A DNA stretch of 17,799 bases from JBOGFI01 sp050743365 (GTDB lineage Bacteria > Actinomycetota > Acidimicrobiia > IMCC26256 > JACDBD01), in assembly GCA_050743365.1 (NCBI GenBank), contig JBOGFI010000140.1, positions 1 to 17,799 of the forward strand. The letters are read 5' to 3'. Below, in pieces: positions 8,124 to 16,303 of this stretch; position 1 is the first letter of the stretch; each line of letters begins with the position of its first letter. The notes under the pieces are model-generated. The model saw only the letters and a program-made list of their open reading frames with translations. It ran no database searches and was not told the DNA's origin. The position numbers and the translations under genes are program-made.

Positions 8124-9022
8124 CCTCCTTGCGCTCAGGCTTCGTCACGCTCGTCGGCCGACCCAACGTCGGCAAGTCGACGCTCCTGAACCGGCTCGTC
8201 GGCACGAAGGTCGCGATCGTCTCGGATCGGCCCCAGACGACCCGCACCGAGGTTCGCGGCGTCCGCACCACCGCCACCAGCCAGATCGTGCTCCTCGACA
8301 CGCCCGGGCTGCACAAGCCCCGCACCCTGCTCGGCGAGCGCACGAACCAGCGGGCGCTCGCCACCCTGGCCCAGGTCGACGTCGTGTGCGTGCTCGTCGA
8401 CGCGTGCTCGACCATCGGCCCCGGCGACCGGTTCGTCGCCGGCCTGGTGCAGCATCTCGACATGCCGGCGATCCTCGTGGTCAACAAGGTCGACCGCGCC
8501 GGGAAGGCGGCGGTGGCCGAGCACCTCGTCACCGCCGCGGCCGAGCTGGGCGACTTCGCCGCGTTCGTGCCTCTCTCGGCGCGCACCGGCGAAGGCACCG
8601 ACGCCCTCGTCGGCGAGATCGAGGCGCGCCTACCCGAAGGACCGGCGTACTACCCCGACGGGATGGTCACCGACCAGCCCGAAACCGTCCTCGCCGCCGA
8701 GCTGCTCCGCGAGAAGCTGCTCGCCACCGCCCGTGACGAGCTCCCGCACTCGATCACCGTGTCGGTCGAGGAGCTCGAGACCCCGGAGGGCGCCTCCGGT
8801 GACGACCTGGTCCTGCGGCTGCGGGCGCTGGTCGGGGTCGAGCGCGAATCGCAGAAGGGGATCGTGATCGGGCGAGGTGGTCAGGTGATCAAGGAGGCGG
8901 GGACCCGCGCCCGCCAGGAGCTCGAGGCGCTGCTGGGCACGCGCGTCTACGTCGAGACCCACGTGAAGGTCGAGCGCGACTGGCAGCGCCGCCCGGCCTC
9001 GCTGGACCGCCTGGGGTATTGA
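8120..9022 (+). CDS. era: GTPase Era (ribosome assembly)
   Basis: A 300-residue Era GTPase, normal for the family. G1 is GRPNVGKS (residues 13-20), the switch region contains SDRPQTTRTEVRG, G3 is DTPG (60-63), G4 is NKVD (122-125) and G5 is SARTGEG. The C-terminal KH domain shows the GRGG loop at 251-254 in KGIVIGRGGQVIKEAG; it binds the 3' end of 16S rRNA during 30S assembly. The frame is open far upstream in the shadow of the preceding gene. I place the start at TTG 8120, which overlaps that gene's stop (TTGA); a second TTG at 8129 is the alternative. No Shine-Dalgarno is evident, so translation probably depends on coupling. It completes the ybeY-CNNM-era ribosome-maturation set. Confidence 0.95.
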   Translation: MTSLRSGFVTLVGRPNVGKSTLLNRLVGTKVAIVSDRPQTTRTEVRGVRTTATSQIVLLDTPGLHKPRTLLGERTNQRALATLAQVDVVCVLVDACSTIGPGDRFVAGLVQHLDMPAILVVNKVDRAGKAAVAEHLVTAAAELGDFAAFVPLSARTGEGTDALVGEIEARLPEGPAYYPDGMVTDQPETVLAAELLREKLLATARDELPHSITVSVEELETPEGASGDDLVLRLRALVGVERESQKGIVIGRGGQVIKEAGTRARQELEALLGTRVYVETHVKVERDWQRRPASLDRLGY

Positions 9023-9050
9023 GAATGCACGGTCCCGTCGGGTTCCCGGG

Positions 9051-9073
9051 CGCGAAGTTCGCGGCGGTAATGT
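9051..9073 (+). promoter_or_regulatory. Candidate promoter/operator before the oxidase cluster
   Basis: CGCGAA-G-TTCGCG at 9051-9063 is a perfect inverted repeat, followed at 9068-9073 by TAATGT, a TANNNT -10-like hexamer. CGCGAAGT recurs as a direct repeat at 9079-9086. A transcript starting near 9080 would leave about 28 bases before the ctaC ATG at 9108. The inverted repeat would lie in the promoter spacer, a common operator position. No -35 is clear and no regulator is identified. Confidence 0.35.
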
Positions 9074-9107
9074 GCGGCGCGAAGTCAGGGGTCGACGGGA
9101 CGGGGAC

Positions 9108-10262
9108 ATGACGGAGCGGGCCTCGCGCGCAAGGAAGTGGGTCGCGGCGGCCTCCGTCGCTCTGGTGGTCGGGCTGGTCCTCGCCGGCTGCCGGGGCCCC
9201 GAGAACGAGCAGAACTCCCTGAAGCCCGAAGGCCCCGCGGCGGACAAGATCGACGGTCTCTTCGTCCCCGTCTTCTGGGTGTCGGTGGTGGTCGGCGTCT
9301 TCGTCCTCGGCGCGGTGCTGTGGGTTGCGCTGCGCTACCGGCAGCAGCCCGGGAAGAACGAGAACCCCAGGCAGATACACGGCAGCACCCCGCTCGAGAT
9401 CGGCTGGACCATCGCCCCCGCGCTCATCCTGCTCGTGGTGGCCGTCTTCACCATCCGGACGATCTTCGACCTCGCCCGCGAGCCGAGGGGCGACGTGCTC
9501 CAGGTGACCTCGGTGGCCAAGCAGTGGTGGTGGCAGTTCAACTACCCCGACGAGGAGGTGGTGACGGCCAACGAGCTGGTGATCCCCACGGATACGCCGG
9601 TGCGGGTCGGGCTCACGGCGTGCGACGACTCGATCCCGAACGAGTGCAACGTGATCCACAGCTTCTGGGTACCGGAGCTGGCGGGGAAGCAGGACGTCAT
9701 CCCCGGCCGTGACCAGGCGACCACCATCGAGGCCCACGAGCCCGGCACCTACCTCGGGCAGTGCGCCGAGTACTGCGGGCTCTCGCACGCGAACATGCGG
9801 TTCCGGGTGATCGCGGTCGAACCCGACGAGTACGACGACTGGATCGCCGACCAGCAGCAGGACCCCGCGGTGCCGTTCCAGGAGGGCCCCGAGGACGACC
9901 CGCAGCCGGCCGGCCCCGCCCAGGAGCTCGTCGCCGACAAGTACCAGTGCACGAACTGCCACAGCTTCGACGACTCGGCCACGAGCAGCTACGGCCCCAA
10001 CCTCACCCACCTCGCCAGCCGCGCCACCTTCGCGAGCGGCTACTACGAGCTGACCCGGGAGCGACTGGTCGAGTGGCTCCTCGACGCGCCGTCACTCATC
10101 CCGATGGAGTCGCAGGACTGCCGCCGGCCGGGCGCGCCCGCGGTGGAGGACGGGACGTGCGTCGGAATGCCCTCGTTCACCCGGGACACCCCTGCGGGCC
10201 AGCCGGTGATGTCGCGCGAAGATGCCCGGGAGATCGCCGACTACCTCCTCTCGCTCGAGTGA
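9108..10262 (+). CDS. ctaC: Cytochrome c oxidase subunit II, caa3 type (CuA domain fused to cytochrome c)
   Basis: A 384-residue subunit II starting at ATG 9108, behind GGGACGGGGA. The N-terminus is a lipoprotein signal: Arg/Lys, a hydrophobic run, then lipobox LAGC with Cys28 as the lipidated residue. Two membrane helices follow (about 51-76 and 95-118). The CuA domain has the aromatic QWWWQFNYP at 140-147 and all copper ligands: His184, Cys219, Glu221, Cys223, His227, Met230 (CAEYCGLSHANM). After an acidic Pro-rich linker (250-272) comes a cytochrome c domain with the heme motif CTNCH (281-285) and a likely distal Met354 (GMPSF). Electrons would pass heme c, CuA, then subunit I. Two short insertions each hold a cysteine pair (172/180 and 338/351), possible disulfides. 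Nineteen bases separate it from ctaD. Confidence 0.94.
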   Translation: MTERASRARKWVAAASVALVVGLVLAGCRGPENEQNSLKPEGPAADKIDGLFVPVFWVSVVVGVFVLGAVLWVALRYRQQPGKNENPRQIHGSTPLEIGWTIAPALILLVVAVFTIRTIFDLAREPRGDVLQVTSVAKQWWWQFNYPDEEVVTANELVIPTDTPVRVGLTACDDSIPNECNVIHSFWVPELAGKQDVIPGRDQATTIEAHEPGTYLGQCAEYCGLSHANMRFRVIAVEPDEYDDWIADQQQDPAVPFQEGPEDDPQPAGPAQELVADKYQCTNCHSFDDSATSSYGPNLTHLASRATFASGYYELTRERLVEWLLDAPSLIPMESQDCRRPGAPAVEDGTCVGMPSFTRDTPAGQPVMSREDAREIADYLLSLE

Positions 10263-10281
10263 CCGTGATGGGGAAGAGCCG

Positions 10282-12225
10282 ATGACGACCGTTTCGGATG
10301 CCCTGACCCCCCTGAGGCGGGTCGCCGAACTGCGCCGGCCCAAAGCCACCACCGGCTTCTGGAGCTGGTTCACCACCATCGACCACAAGAAGATCGGCAT
10401 CATGTACGGCACCACCGCGCTGGTGTTCTTCGTGGTCGGGGGGGTCGAGGCGCTCCTCCTCCGGCTCCAGCTCGCCGGGCCCAACGGCACCGTGCTGACG
10501 GCGTCGCAGTACAACCAGCTGTTCACGATGCACGGCACGACGATGGTGTTCCTCATGGGGATGCCGCTGGCGGTGGCGTTCGGCAACTACCTGATCCCGC
10601 TCCAGATCGGCGCCCGCGACGTCGCGTTCCCGCGCCTGAACGCCTTCGGCTACTGGGGCTTCCTCGTGGGCGGGATCTTCCTGTACTCGAGCTTCTTCCT
10701 CGGCGGCGCGCCCGACGGCGGCTGGTTCGGCTACACGCCGCTCACGAGCACGCCGCTCACGCAGGGGTTCCTCCCCGGCCGGGGCCCCGACTTCTGGGCC
10801 GTCGGCCTGGTGATGCTCGGCATCGCGTCGACGACCACGGCGATCAACTTCATCGTCACCGTCGTCAACCTCCGGGCCCCGGGCATGACGTTCATGCGCA
10901 TGCCCGTGTTCACCTGGATGATGACGGTCGTCGCGTTCCTCACCCTGTTCGCGATGCCGATCATCACCGCCGCGCTGATCATGGTCTACTTCGACCGGCA
11001 GTGGGGCACGACGTTCTTCTCGGCCTCCGCCGGTGCCGACCCCCTGCTCTACCAGCACCTGTTCTGGCTCTTCGGCCACCCCGAGGTCTACATCCTGATC
11101 CTGCCGGGGATGGGCATCGTGTCGGAGATCCTGCCCGTCTTCTCGCGCAAGCCCCTGTTCGGCTACCCGGTGGTCGTGTTCTCGGGGATCGCCATCGGCT
11201 TCCTCGGCTGGGGGGTGTGGGCCCACCACATGTTCGCCACCGGCCTGGGCCCGGTCGCCGTCTCGGCGTTCGCGCTGTCGACGATGCTGATCGGGGTGCC
11301 CACGGGCGTGAAGATCTTCAACTGGCTGGGCACCGTATGGCACGGCTCGGTGCGCCTCACCACCGCGATGCTGTTCGCGCTGGGGTTCATCGCCATGTTC
11401 ACGCTCGGCGGGCTCTCGGGCGTGCTGCACTCGGTCGTGCCCGCCGACACCCAGCAGACCGACACCTACTTCGTGGTGGCCCACTTCCACTACGTGCTGT
11501 TCGGCGGCCTGGTCCTGGCGATCTTCGGCGGCTTCTACTACTGGTTCCCCAAGCTCACCGGCCGCTTCCTCGACGAGCGCCTGGGCAAGGTCAACTTCTG
11601 GACGATGCTGGTCGGGTTCAACCTGACGTTCTTCCCGATGCACATCGTCGGTCTCGTCGGCATGCCCCGCCGCACGTACCGCTACGACGACGGCCTGGGC
11701 TGGGACTTCCTCAACCTGCTCGAGACCATCGGCTCGTTCGTCATCGCGTTGTCGGTGCTCGTCTTCATCGTGAACGTCGTGGTGAGCCGGCGCAACGGCG
11801 AGGCGGCGGGCGACGACCCCTGGGACGCGCGGACGCTCGAGTGGTCGATCCCGTCGCCGCCGCCCGAGTTCAACTTCGCCGAGATCCCCGAGGTCGAGAC
11901 GCGCGACGACTTCTGGCACCGCAAGTACACCGAGGACGACGACGGCCGCCTGGTGCGGCTGCCCAAGGGCGGCGCCGTCGCCACCACCGAGGGCGGCGAC
12001 GGCGGCGGGCCCGACGAGCACGGTGACGGCTCCGGCGACGGTCACCATTCCGAGGGAGGGGGCATCCACATGCCGTCGCCGTCCTACTTCCCGTTCGTGA
12101 TGGCGCTCGGCCTGCCGATCCTCGGCTACGGCGCGGTCTTCAAGAACTTCTGGTTCGTTCCGATCGGCGCCCTGGTGGTGCTGTTCGGGATGTACGCGTG
12201 GGCGATCGAGCCCCCGACGGAGTAG
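10282..12225 (+). CDS. ctaD: Cytochrome c oxidase subunit I with C-terminal membrane extension
   Basis: A 647-residue A-type heme-copper oxidase subunit I, the oxygen-reducing core. The start ATG 10282 follows GGGGAAGAG. Heme and copper ligands are all seen: His84 (MHGTTM, heme a), HPEVY at 266-270 (CuB His266, proton-channel Glu268, crosslinked Tyr270), His315-His316 (AHHM, CuB) and His401/His403 (AHFHY, hemes a3 and a). GARDVAFPRLN is the D-channel entry. The Glu in HPEVY marks the A1 subtype. After the twelve-helix core the protein continues through a charged stretch and a Gly/Asp/His-rich linker (about 567-598) into two further helices, ending WAIEPPTE. This is about 85 residues more than usual and may be a fused subunit IV-like anchor. 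ctaE starts 6 bases after the stop. Confidence 0.95.
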   Translation: MTTVSDALTPLRRVAELRRPKATTGFWSWFTTIDHKKIGIMYGTTALVFFVVGGVEALLLRLQLAGPNGTVLTASQYNQLFTMHGTTMVFLMGMPLAVAFGNYLIPLQIGARDVAFPRLNAFGYWGFLVGGIFLYSSFFLGGAPDGGWFGYTPLTSTPLTQGFLPGRGPDFWAVGLVMLGIASTTTAINFIVTVVNLRAPGMTFMRMPVFTWMMTVVAFLTLFAMPIITAALIMVYFDRQWGTTFFSASAGADPLLYQHLFWLFGHPEVYILILPGMGIVSEILPVFSRKPLFGYPVVVFSGIAIGFLGWGVWAHHMFATGLGPVAVSAFALSTMLIGVPTGVKIFNWLGTVWHGSVRLTTAMLFALGFIAMFTLGGLSGVLHSVVPADTQQTDTYFVVAHFHYVLFGGLVLAIFGGFYYWFPKLTGRFLDERLGKVNFWTMLVGFNLTFFPMHIVGLVGMPRRTYRYDDGLGWDFLNLLETIGSFVIALSVLVFIVNVVVSRRNGEAAGDDPWDARTLEWSIPSPPPEFNFAEIPEVETRDDFWHRKYTEDDDGRLVRLPKGGAVATTEGGDGGGPDEHGDGSGDGHHSEGGGIHMPSPSYFPFVMALGLPILGYGAVFKNFWFVPIGALVVLFGMYAWAIEPPTE

Positions 12226-12230
12226 CGAGC

Positions 12231-12866
12231 ATGGCGCAGATCACGGCCACCGACCCCGTGCCCGGCGACCCCGTGCACGACGCCCACGGCCACGACCCCC
12301 ACGCGACCGCCACCGGCGTCGGCAACACCAAGCTGGCGCTGTGGCTGTTCCTCTCGTCCGACGCCCTGTTCTTCGGCGCGTTCATCTCCGCGTACCTGCT
12401 CTATCGCGGCCGCAGCCAGGACCCCCCGTTCCCCGAAGACGTCTACAACATCCCGTTCACGTCGGTGACGTCGTTCATCCTCCTGATGAGCAGCCTCACC
12501 ATGGTCCTGGCGCTGGCGGCGATCCAGCGGGGCGACTACCGCCGCCTGCGGATCTGGCTGCTCGCCACCGCGCTCTTCGGCTCCACGTTCATCGGCGGGC
12601 AGGTGTTCGAGTTCACCGAGTTCTACCGCGAGGGGCTGTCGCTGAGCACCAACCTCTTCGGGTCGACGTTCTTCGTGCTCACCGGCCTGCACGGCGCCCA
12701 TGTCACCGGCGGCATCATCTGGCTCCTGTCGCTGTGGGGCCTCGCCGCCCAGGGCCGGCTCACCAGCGCCGACTCCGAGAAGGTGGAGTACGCCGGCCTG
12801 TACTGGCACTTCGTCGACGTCGTGTGGATCGTGATCTTCACCGTCGTGTACCTGATCCCGAGGTAG
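12231..12866 (+). CDS. ctaE: Cytochrome c oxidase subunit III
   Basis: A 211-residue subunit III of the five-helix form. Hydrophobic segments lie near residues 33-57, 76-98, 106-126, 145-172 and 188-209. Family motifs include LWLFLSSDALFFGAF, FGSTFFVLTGLHGAHVTGG (143-161) and the closing YWHFVDVVWIVIFTVVYL. Subunit III stabilises subunit I and its oxygen and proton paths. The frame is open upstream, but that part overlaps ctaD and lacks family similarity, so ATG 12231 is chosen, giving a 5-base gap after the ctaD stop. The N-terminal 30 residues are rich in His and Asp (VHDAHGHDPHA), unusual though not unique; metal binding there is only a possibility. Confidence 0.93.
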   Translation: MAQITATDPVPGDPVHDAHGHDPHATATGVGNTKLALWLFLSSDALFFGAFISAYLLYRGRSQDPPFPEDVYNIPFTSVTSFILLMSSLTMVLALAAIQRGDYRRLRIWLLATALFGSTFIGGQVFEFTEFYREGLSLSTNLFGSTFFVLTGLHGAHVTGGIIWLLSLWGLAAQGRLTSADSEKVEYAGLYWHFVDVVWIVIFTVVYLIPR

Positions 12867-12869
12867 GGC

Positions 12870-13292
<423 letters not shown>

Positions 13293-13296
13293 CTCC

Positions 13297-14169
13297 GTGA
13301 TCGCGCACACGGCGCACGCGCCCGGCTGGCACCCGCACCCCGACGTGTGGCTGCTGATCGCGGTCATGATCGCCGGGTACACGGTGACGGTGGTGCGCCT
13401 GGGCCCTCGCTACGTGCCGCCGGGCCAGTCTCCCGTCACCCGCTTGCAGGTGGTGTGCTGGTCGCTCGGCGTGCTCGCTACTTGGGTCGCGGCCGACTGG
13501 CCCATCCACGACGTGGCCGAGGGGTTCAACTACAGCGTGCACATGGTGCAGCACCTGCTGCTGTCGATGGTCGCCGCGCCGCTGCTCCTGCTCGGCACCC
13601 CCGCCTGGATGCTGCGGGCGGTCCTGCGTCCGCCGTGGCTCTTCCGGACGGTTCGGGCGCTGGCCCGGTTCCTCCCTGCGCTGGTGGTGTTCAACGTGGT
13701 GCTGGTGCTGACCCACTGGCCGGCCATCGTCGACGCCGGCCTGCGGTCGGAGCCGGTGCACTTCCTCGTGCACGCCCTGATCTTCGTGTCGGCGCTGATC
13801 ATCTGGCTCCCGGTGGTCAGCCCACTGCCGGAGATCCCGCGGCTGTCGCCACCGGGGCGCATGATCTTCCTCTTCCTCCAGTCGGTCGTGCCGACCATCC
13901 CCGCCTCCTTCCTTACCTTCGGCAGCGCCCCCCTCTACCGCTTCTACGAGGACGTGCCGCAGCTCTGGGGCCTGTCGACCGTCGACGACCAACGTCTCGC
14001 CGGGCTGATCATGAAGATCGGCGCCGGCCTGCTGCTGTGGATGCTGATCGCCGTGACCTTCTTCCGCTGGGCCGCCGAGGAGGAGCGACGCACCGCGAAC
14101 CGCCGGCAGTGGCAGGATCTCGATCGCGAAGTGACCCGGATGACCGAGACGGGACTCCCGAGCCGATGA
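13297..14169 (+). CDS. ctaG: CtaG-family cytochrome c oxidase assembly factor (caa3_CtaG)
   Basis: A 290-residue polytopic membrane protein with about seven hydrophobic segments. The family marks are WPIHD (68-72), HMVQHLLLSMVAAPLLLLG (from residue 82, His82 and His86) and THWP further on, conserved His-bearing helices of the caa3_CtaG family. In Bacillus CtaG is needed for caa3 oxidase formation. It is unrelated to the copper chaperone of the same name (Cox11) in proteobacteria. Copper delivery or retention in the membrane is the likely role, given the histidines, but is not proven here. GTG 13297 starts 4 bases after the preceding stop, and its own stop overlaps the next ATG (ATGA). The C-terminal tail is charged and cytoplasmic-looking. 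Confidence 0.88.
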   Translation: MIAHTAHAPGWHPHPDVWLLIAVMIAGYTVTVVRLGPRYVPPGQSPVTRLQVVCWSLGVLATWVAADWPIHDVAEGFNYSVHMVQHLLLSMVAAPLLLLGTPAWMLRAVLRPPWLFRTVRALARFLPALVVFNVVLVLTHWPAIVDAGLRSEPVHFLVHALIFVSALIIWLPVVSPLPEIPRLSPPGRMIFLFLQSVVPTIPASFLTFGSAPLYRFYEDVPQLWGLSTVDDQRLAGLIMKIGAGLLLWMLIAVTFFRWAAEEERRTANRRQWQDLDREVTRMTETGLPSR

Positions 14170-14939
14170 GTGTCAAGGACGACGAGCTGAAGGCCGGCGA
14201 GCCCTCGGCCGCCGACGGATCGGACACGGACGAGGAGGCGACGCCCGAGCCGCCCGCGCTGGAAGCAGGCGAGGGGCCGCCCAGCCCGGTGCGCGACCGG
14301 CTGCTGCTCCCGCTGCTGCTGCCGCTGGTGGCCATGCTCGCCACCGCCCTCTACGTGCTCAATGTGTCACGCGTGTTCCTCGCCGGGGGCAACGGCGCCT
14401 CCTCCGTGGTCACCGCCAGCATCCTCACCGTCGGCATCCTGGCCGGCGCCGCCTTCATCTCGGCGAGCCCGCGCCTGCGGTCGTCGACGCTCACGCTGAC
14501 GCTGTCGGGGCTGATGGTCGTGATCGTGTCGGCCGGCCTCATCACGCTGGGACCGAGCGAGGAGAAGGAGGGGGGCGGCGGCGGGTTCGTGGAGCCGAAG
14601 GGCGAGCCGACCGCAACGCTGACCGTCGAGGCGCTTTCGAGCCTCAGGTTCGACCAGACCGAGTACACGGCGCCGGGTGGGATCCTCGAGATCGACTACG
14701 TGGGCAGGGGCGGCTCCCACACCTTGGTGTTCGAGGAGCAGGAGTTCGCCGGCTTCAAGCTCGCGGTGAGCGGCGAGGAGACCGACAGCGGGAAGGTCGA
14801 GATCGAGGAAGGCGAGTACCCGTTTTTCTGCGACATCCCCGGTCACCGGGCCGCGGGAATGGAGGCCACGCTCACGGTCACGCCCGCTGCCGCGCCCGCC
14901 GAGGGTGAGGTCGCGACGACGACCACCGCCGCCCCGTGA
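14166..14939 (+). CDS. Membrane-anchored cupredoxin (type 1 copper protein)
   Basis: A 257-residue protein. Residues 1-43 are acidic and disordered-looking. Three hydrophobic segments follow (about 45-72, 80-101, 108-129). After a Gly-rich spacer and EPKG (143-146) comes a plastocyanin-like domain with all four type 1 copper ligands: His185 (GGSHTLVF), Cys222, His227 and Met232 in CDIPGHRAAGM. The tail is Ala/Thr-rich. Lying after oxidase subunits and CtaG, it could hand electrons to the CuA/heme c subunit or carry copper for assembly; the sequence cannot decide. ATG 14166 overlaps the ctaG stop, and its TGA overlaps the GTG of the next cupredoxin. No symbol is justified. Confidence 0.88.
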   Translation: MSVKDDELKAGEPSAADGSDTDEEATPEPPALEAGEGPPSPVRDRLLLPLLLPLVAMLATALYVLNVSRVFLAGGNGASSVVTASILTVGILAGAAFISASPRLRSSTLTLTLSGLMVVIVSAGLITLGPSEEKEGGGGGFVEPKGEPTATLTVEALSSLRFDQTEYTAPGGILEIDYVGRGGSHTLVFEEQEFAGFKLAVSGEETDSGKVEIEEGEYPFFCDIPGHRAAGMEATLTVTPAAAPAEGEVATTTTAAP

Positions 14940-15313
14940 GACCGCTCCTGCGAGGGGCGCTCGCCGCCACGGTGGCCGCGGCGGCGCTGGCCGCGTGCGG
15001 CGGCGACGATGGCGGCGGCTATCGGGAGCCGAAGGGCCAGGCCCAGGAGCAGGTCTCGATCCAGGGCGGCAACTTCTTCTTCGACCCCGATCGCTTCGAG
15101 CTGCCGGCGGGCGTCAACCAGATCGAGCTCGTCGGCGAGCAGGGCGTCCACACGCTCCTGATCGAGGGCGTCGACGGCTACGAGCTGAGGGTCGAGGGCA
15201 GCGGCGACACCGAAGCCAAGAAGGTCGACCTCGAGCCGGGGGAGTACGTGGTCTACTGCGACATCCCCGGCCATCGCAGCCAGGGCATGGAGGGAACGCT
15301 CACGGTCGAGTAG
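14936..15313 (+). CDS. Lipoprotein cupredoxin (type 1 copper protein)
   Basis: A 125-residue exported protein. The N-terminus is a lipoprotein signal with lipobox LAAC, lipidated at Cys21, followed by a Gly/Asp-rich spacer and EPKG (31-34). The single cupredoxin domain has His72 (GVHTLLI), Cys108, His113 and Met118 in CDIPGHRSQGM, the same type 1 copper set as the preceding protein. The shared EPKG lead-in and CDIPGHR..GM core suggest the two arose by tandem duplication. GTG 14936 overlaps the upstream stop (GTGA). It is the last gene of the oxidase cluster, ending 25 bases from the opposing lipid kinase stop. Likely roles are electron carrier to the oxidase or extracytoplasmic copper carrier. 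Confidence 0.88.
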   Translation: MRPLLRGALAATVAAAALAACGGDDGGGYREPKGQAQEQVSIQGGNFFFDPDRFELPAGVNQIELVGEQGVHTLLIEGVDGYELRVEGSGDTEAKKVDLEPGEYVVYCDIPGHRSQGMEGTLTVE

Positions 15314-15338
15314 CGGTGTGACGGCGGTCGTCGGGATC

Positions 15339-16295
15339 TCAGGGCGCCGGCGCCGACCGGGGCACCGGCGCGGTCTCCGGGACCATCACCCGCACCGCGC
15401 CCCGCACCGCCTCGAGTCGTGCCGGCAGCGGGCCGACGCGCTCCCCGCTCGCGTAAAGCTCGATCGGCAGGGAGGGGTCGCGCGACTCGATCACGACCTC
15501 CCGGCCCCTGAGCATGTCGACGGCCGGGTGCGCCACGTGGGTCCCGCGGAAGACCCTGGGGAACGACCAGAGGAAGGCGGGACGCGACACCGGCCCGACG
15601 ACGCACACGTCGAGCTCGCCGTCGTCGAGCTCGGCGCCGGGCGTGACCATCATCCCGCCCGCGTAGCAGCGACCGTTCCCGACCGCCACCAGCCACGCGT
15701 CGATGTCGCGGCTCGTCCCGTCGACGTCGATGCGGAACCGGTGGGGCCGGTAGGTCGCCAGCGTGCGGAGCACGGCCAGCACGTACAGGGTGGTGCCGCT
15801 CGCCCAGCGCACTCCGTTGGCCCAGCGGTTGGCCTCCGAGTCGAAGCCGGTGTTGGCGACCGAGGTGAACCACCGGCCCGCGCGACCCTCGCCGGTCCCG
15901 TCGCCTGCCGGGGGGCCGGCCTCGGCCCGGCCCAGGTCGACGAGGCCGGGCCGGCCGGACTCGAGCACGCGGACGGCGTCGAGCGGCCGGCGGTGGTCGA
16001 TGCCGAGGTGGCGGGCGAAGTCGTTCCCCGCCCCCGTGGGCACGATCCCGAGCATGCCCCCCGCCTCGGCGGCCAGGCCGGCGAGTTCGCTGACCAGGCC
16101 GTCACCGCCGCACGCCACGACACCGCGGCTGCCGTCCAGCGCGCGGCGCGCGGAGCGGCGGGCGTCCTCGAAGTCGGTGGTGACGTTCACGTCGATGTCG
16201 AGCTCGGAGCCGGCGAACGCCTCGATCAGCTGCGGCAGGAGCTTGCGGGTGCGGCCGCGGCCGGCGGCGGGGTTCACGACCGCGGTCCAGCGCAC
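15339..16295 (-). CDS. Diacylglycerol/lipid kinase family protein (DagK/YegS-like)
   Basis: A 318-residue soluble kinase of the DAGK catalytic family. Starting from GTG at 16295 the protein opens RWTAVVNPAAGRGR, the phosphate-binding NPAAG motif. GGDG lies at 63-66 and PTGAGNDFARHLG at 86-98, both nucleotide-binding motifs. A C-terminal beta domain contains VAVGNGRCYAGGMMVTPGAELDDGELDV, typical of the family. It would phosphorylate diacylglycerol or a related lipid with ATP. After GGDG the family's usual T-x-N-E reads LVSE, a variation worth noting. An earlier GTG at 16355 would overlap uppS and adds residues without family similarity, so 16295 is preferred. It is the only minus-strand gene, convergent with the oxidase cluster and divergent from uppS. 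Lipid substrate is unknown. Confidence 0.88.
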   Translation of the reverse strand: MRWTAVVNPAAGRGRTRKLLPQLIEAFAGSELDIDVNVTTDFEDARRSARRALDGSRGVVACGGDGLVSELAGLAAEAGGMLGIVPTGAGNDFARHLGIDHRRPLDAVRVLESGRPGLVDLGRAEAGPPAGDGTGEGRAGRWFTSVANTGFDSEANRWANGVRWASGTTLYVLAVLRTLATYRPHRFRIDVDGTSRDIDAWLVAVGNGRCYAGGMMVTPGAELDDGELDVCVVGPVSRPAFLWSFPRVFRGTHVAHPAVDMLRGREVVIESRDPSLPIELYASGERVGPLPARLEAVRGAVRVMVPETAPVPRSAPAP

Positions 16296-16303
16296 GGTCG
16301 CGG

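Noticed and set aside
9072..9107. GTG 9072 as an earlier start for ctaC
   Set aside because: It would put an Arg-rich segment before the lipoprotein signal and overlap the candidate -10 element; ATG 9108 has a purine-rich site and a normal signal peptide.
10177..12069. Open 630-codon reading frame on the minus strand opposite ctaD
   Set aside because: It lies exactly antisense to an unmistakable subunit I gene and is rich in Glu, Arg, His and Asp with low-complexity stretches, the expected product of GC-biased codon positions. No motif is recognisable.
15314..15360. GC-rich palindrome GGCGCCGGCGCC (15343-15354) between convergent genes, considered as a terminator
   Set aside because: It lies inside the 3' end of the lipid kinase coding sequence and has no T-rich tail. 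No intrinsic terminator could be supported anywhere in the window.
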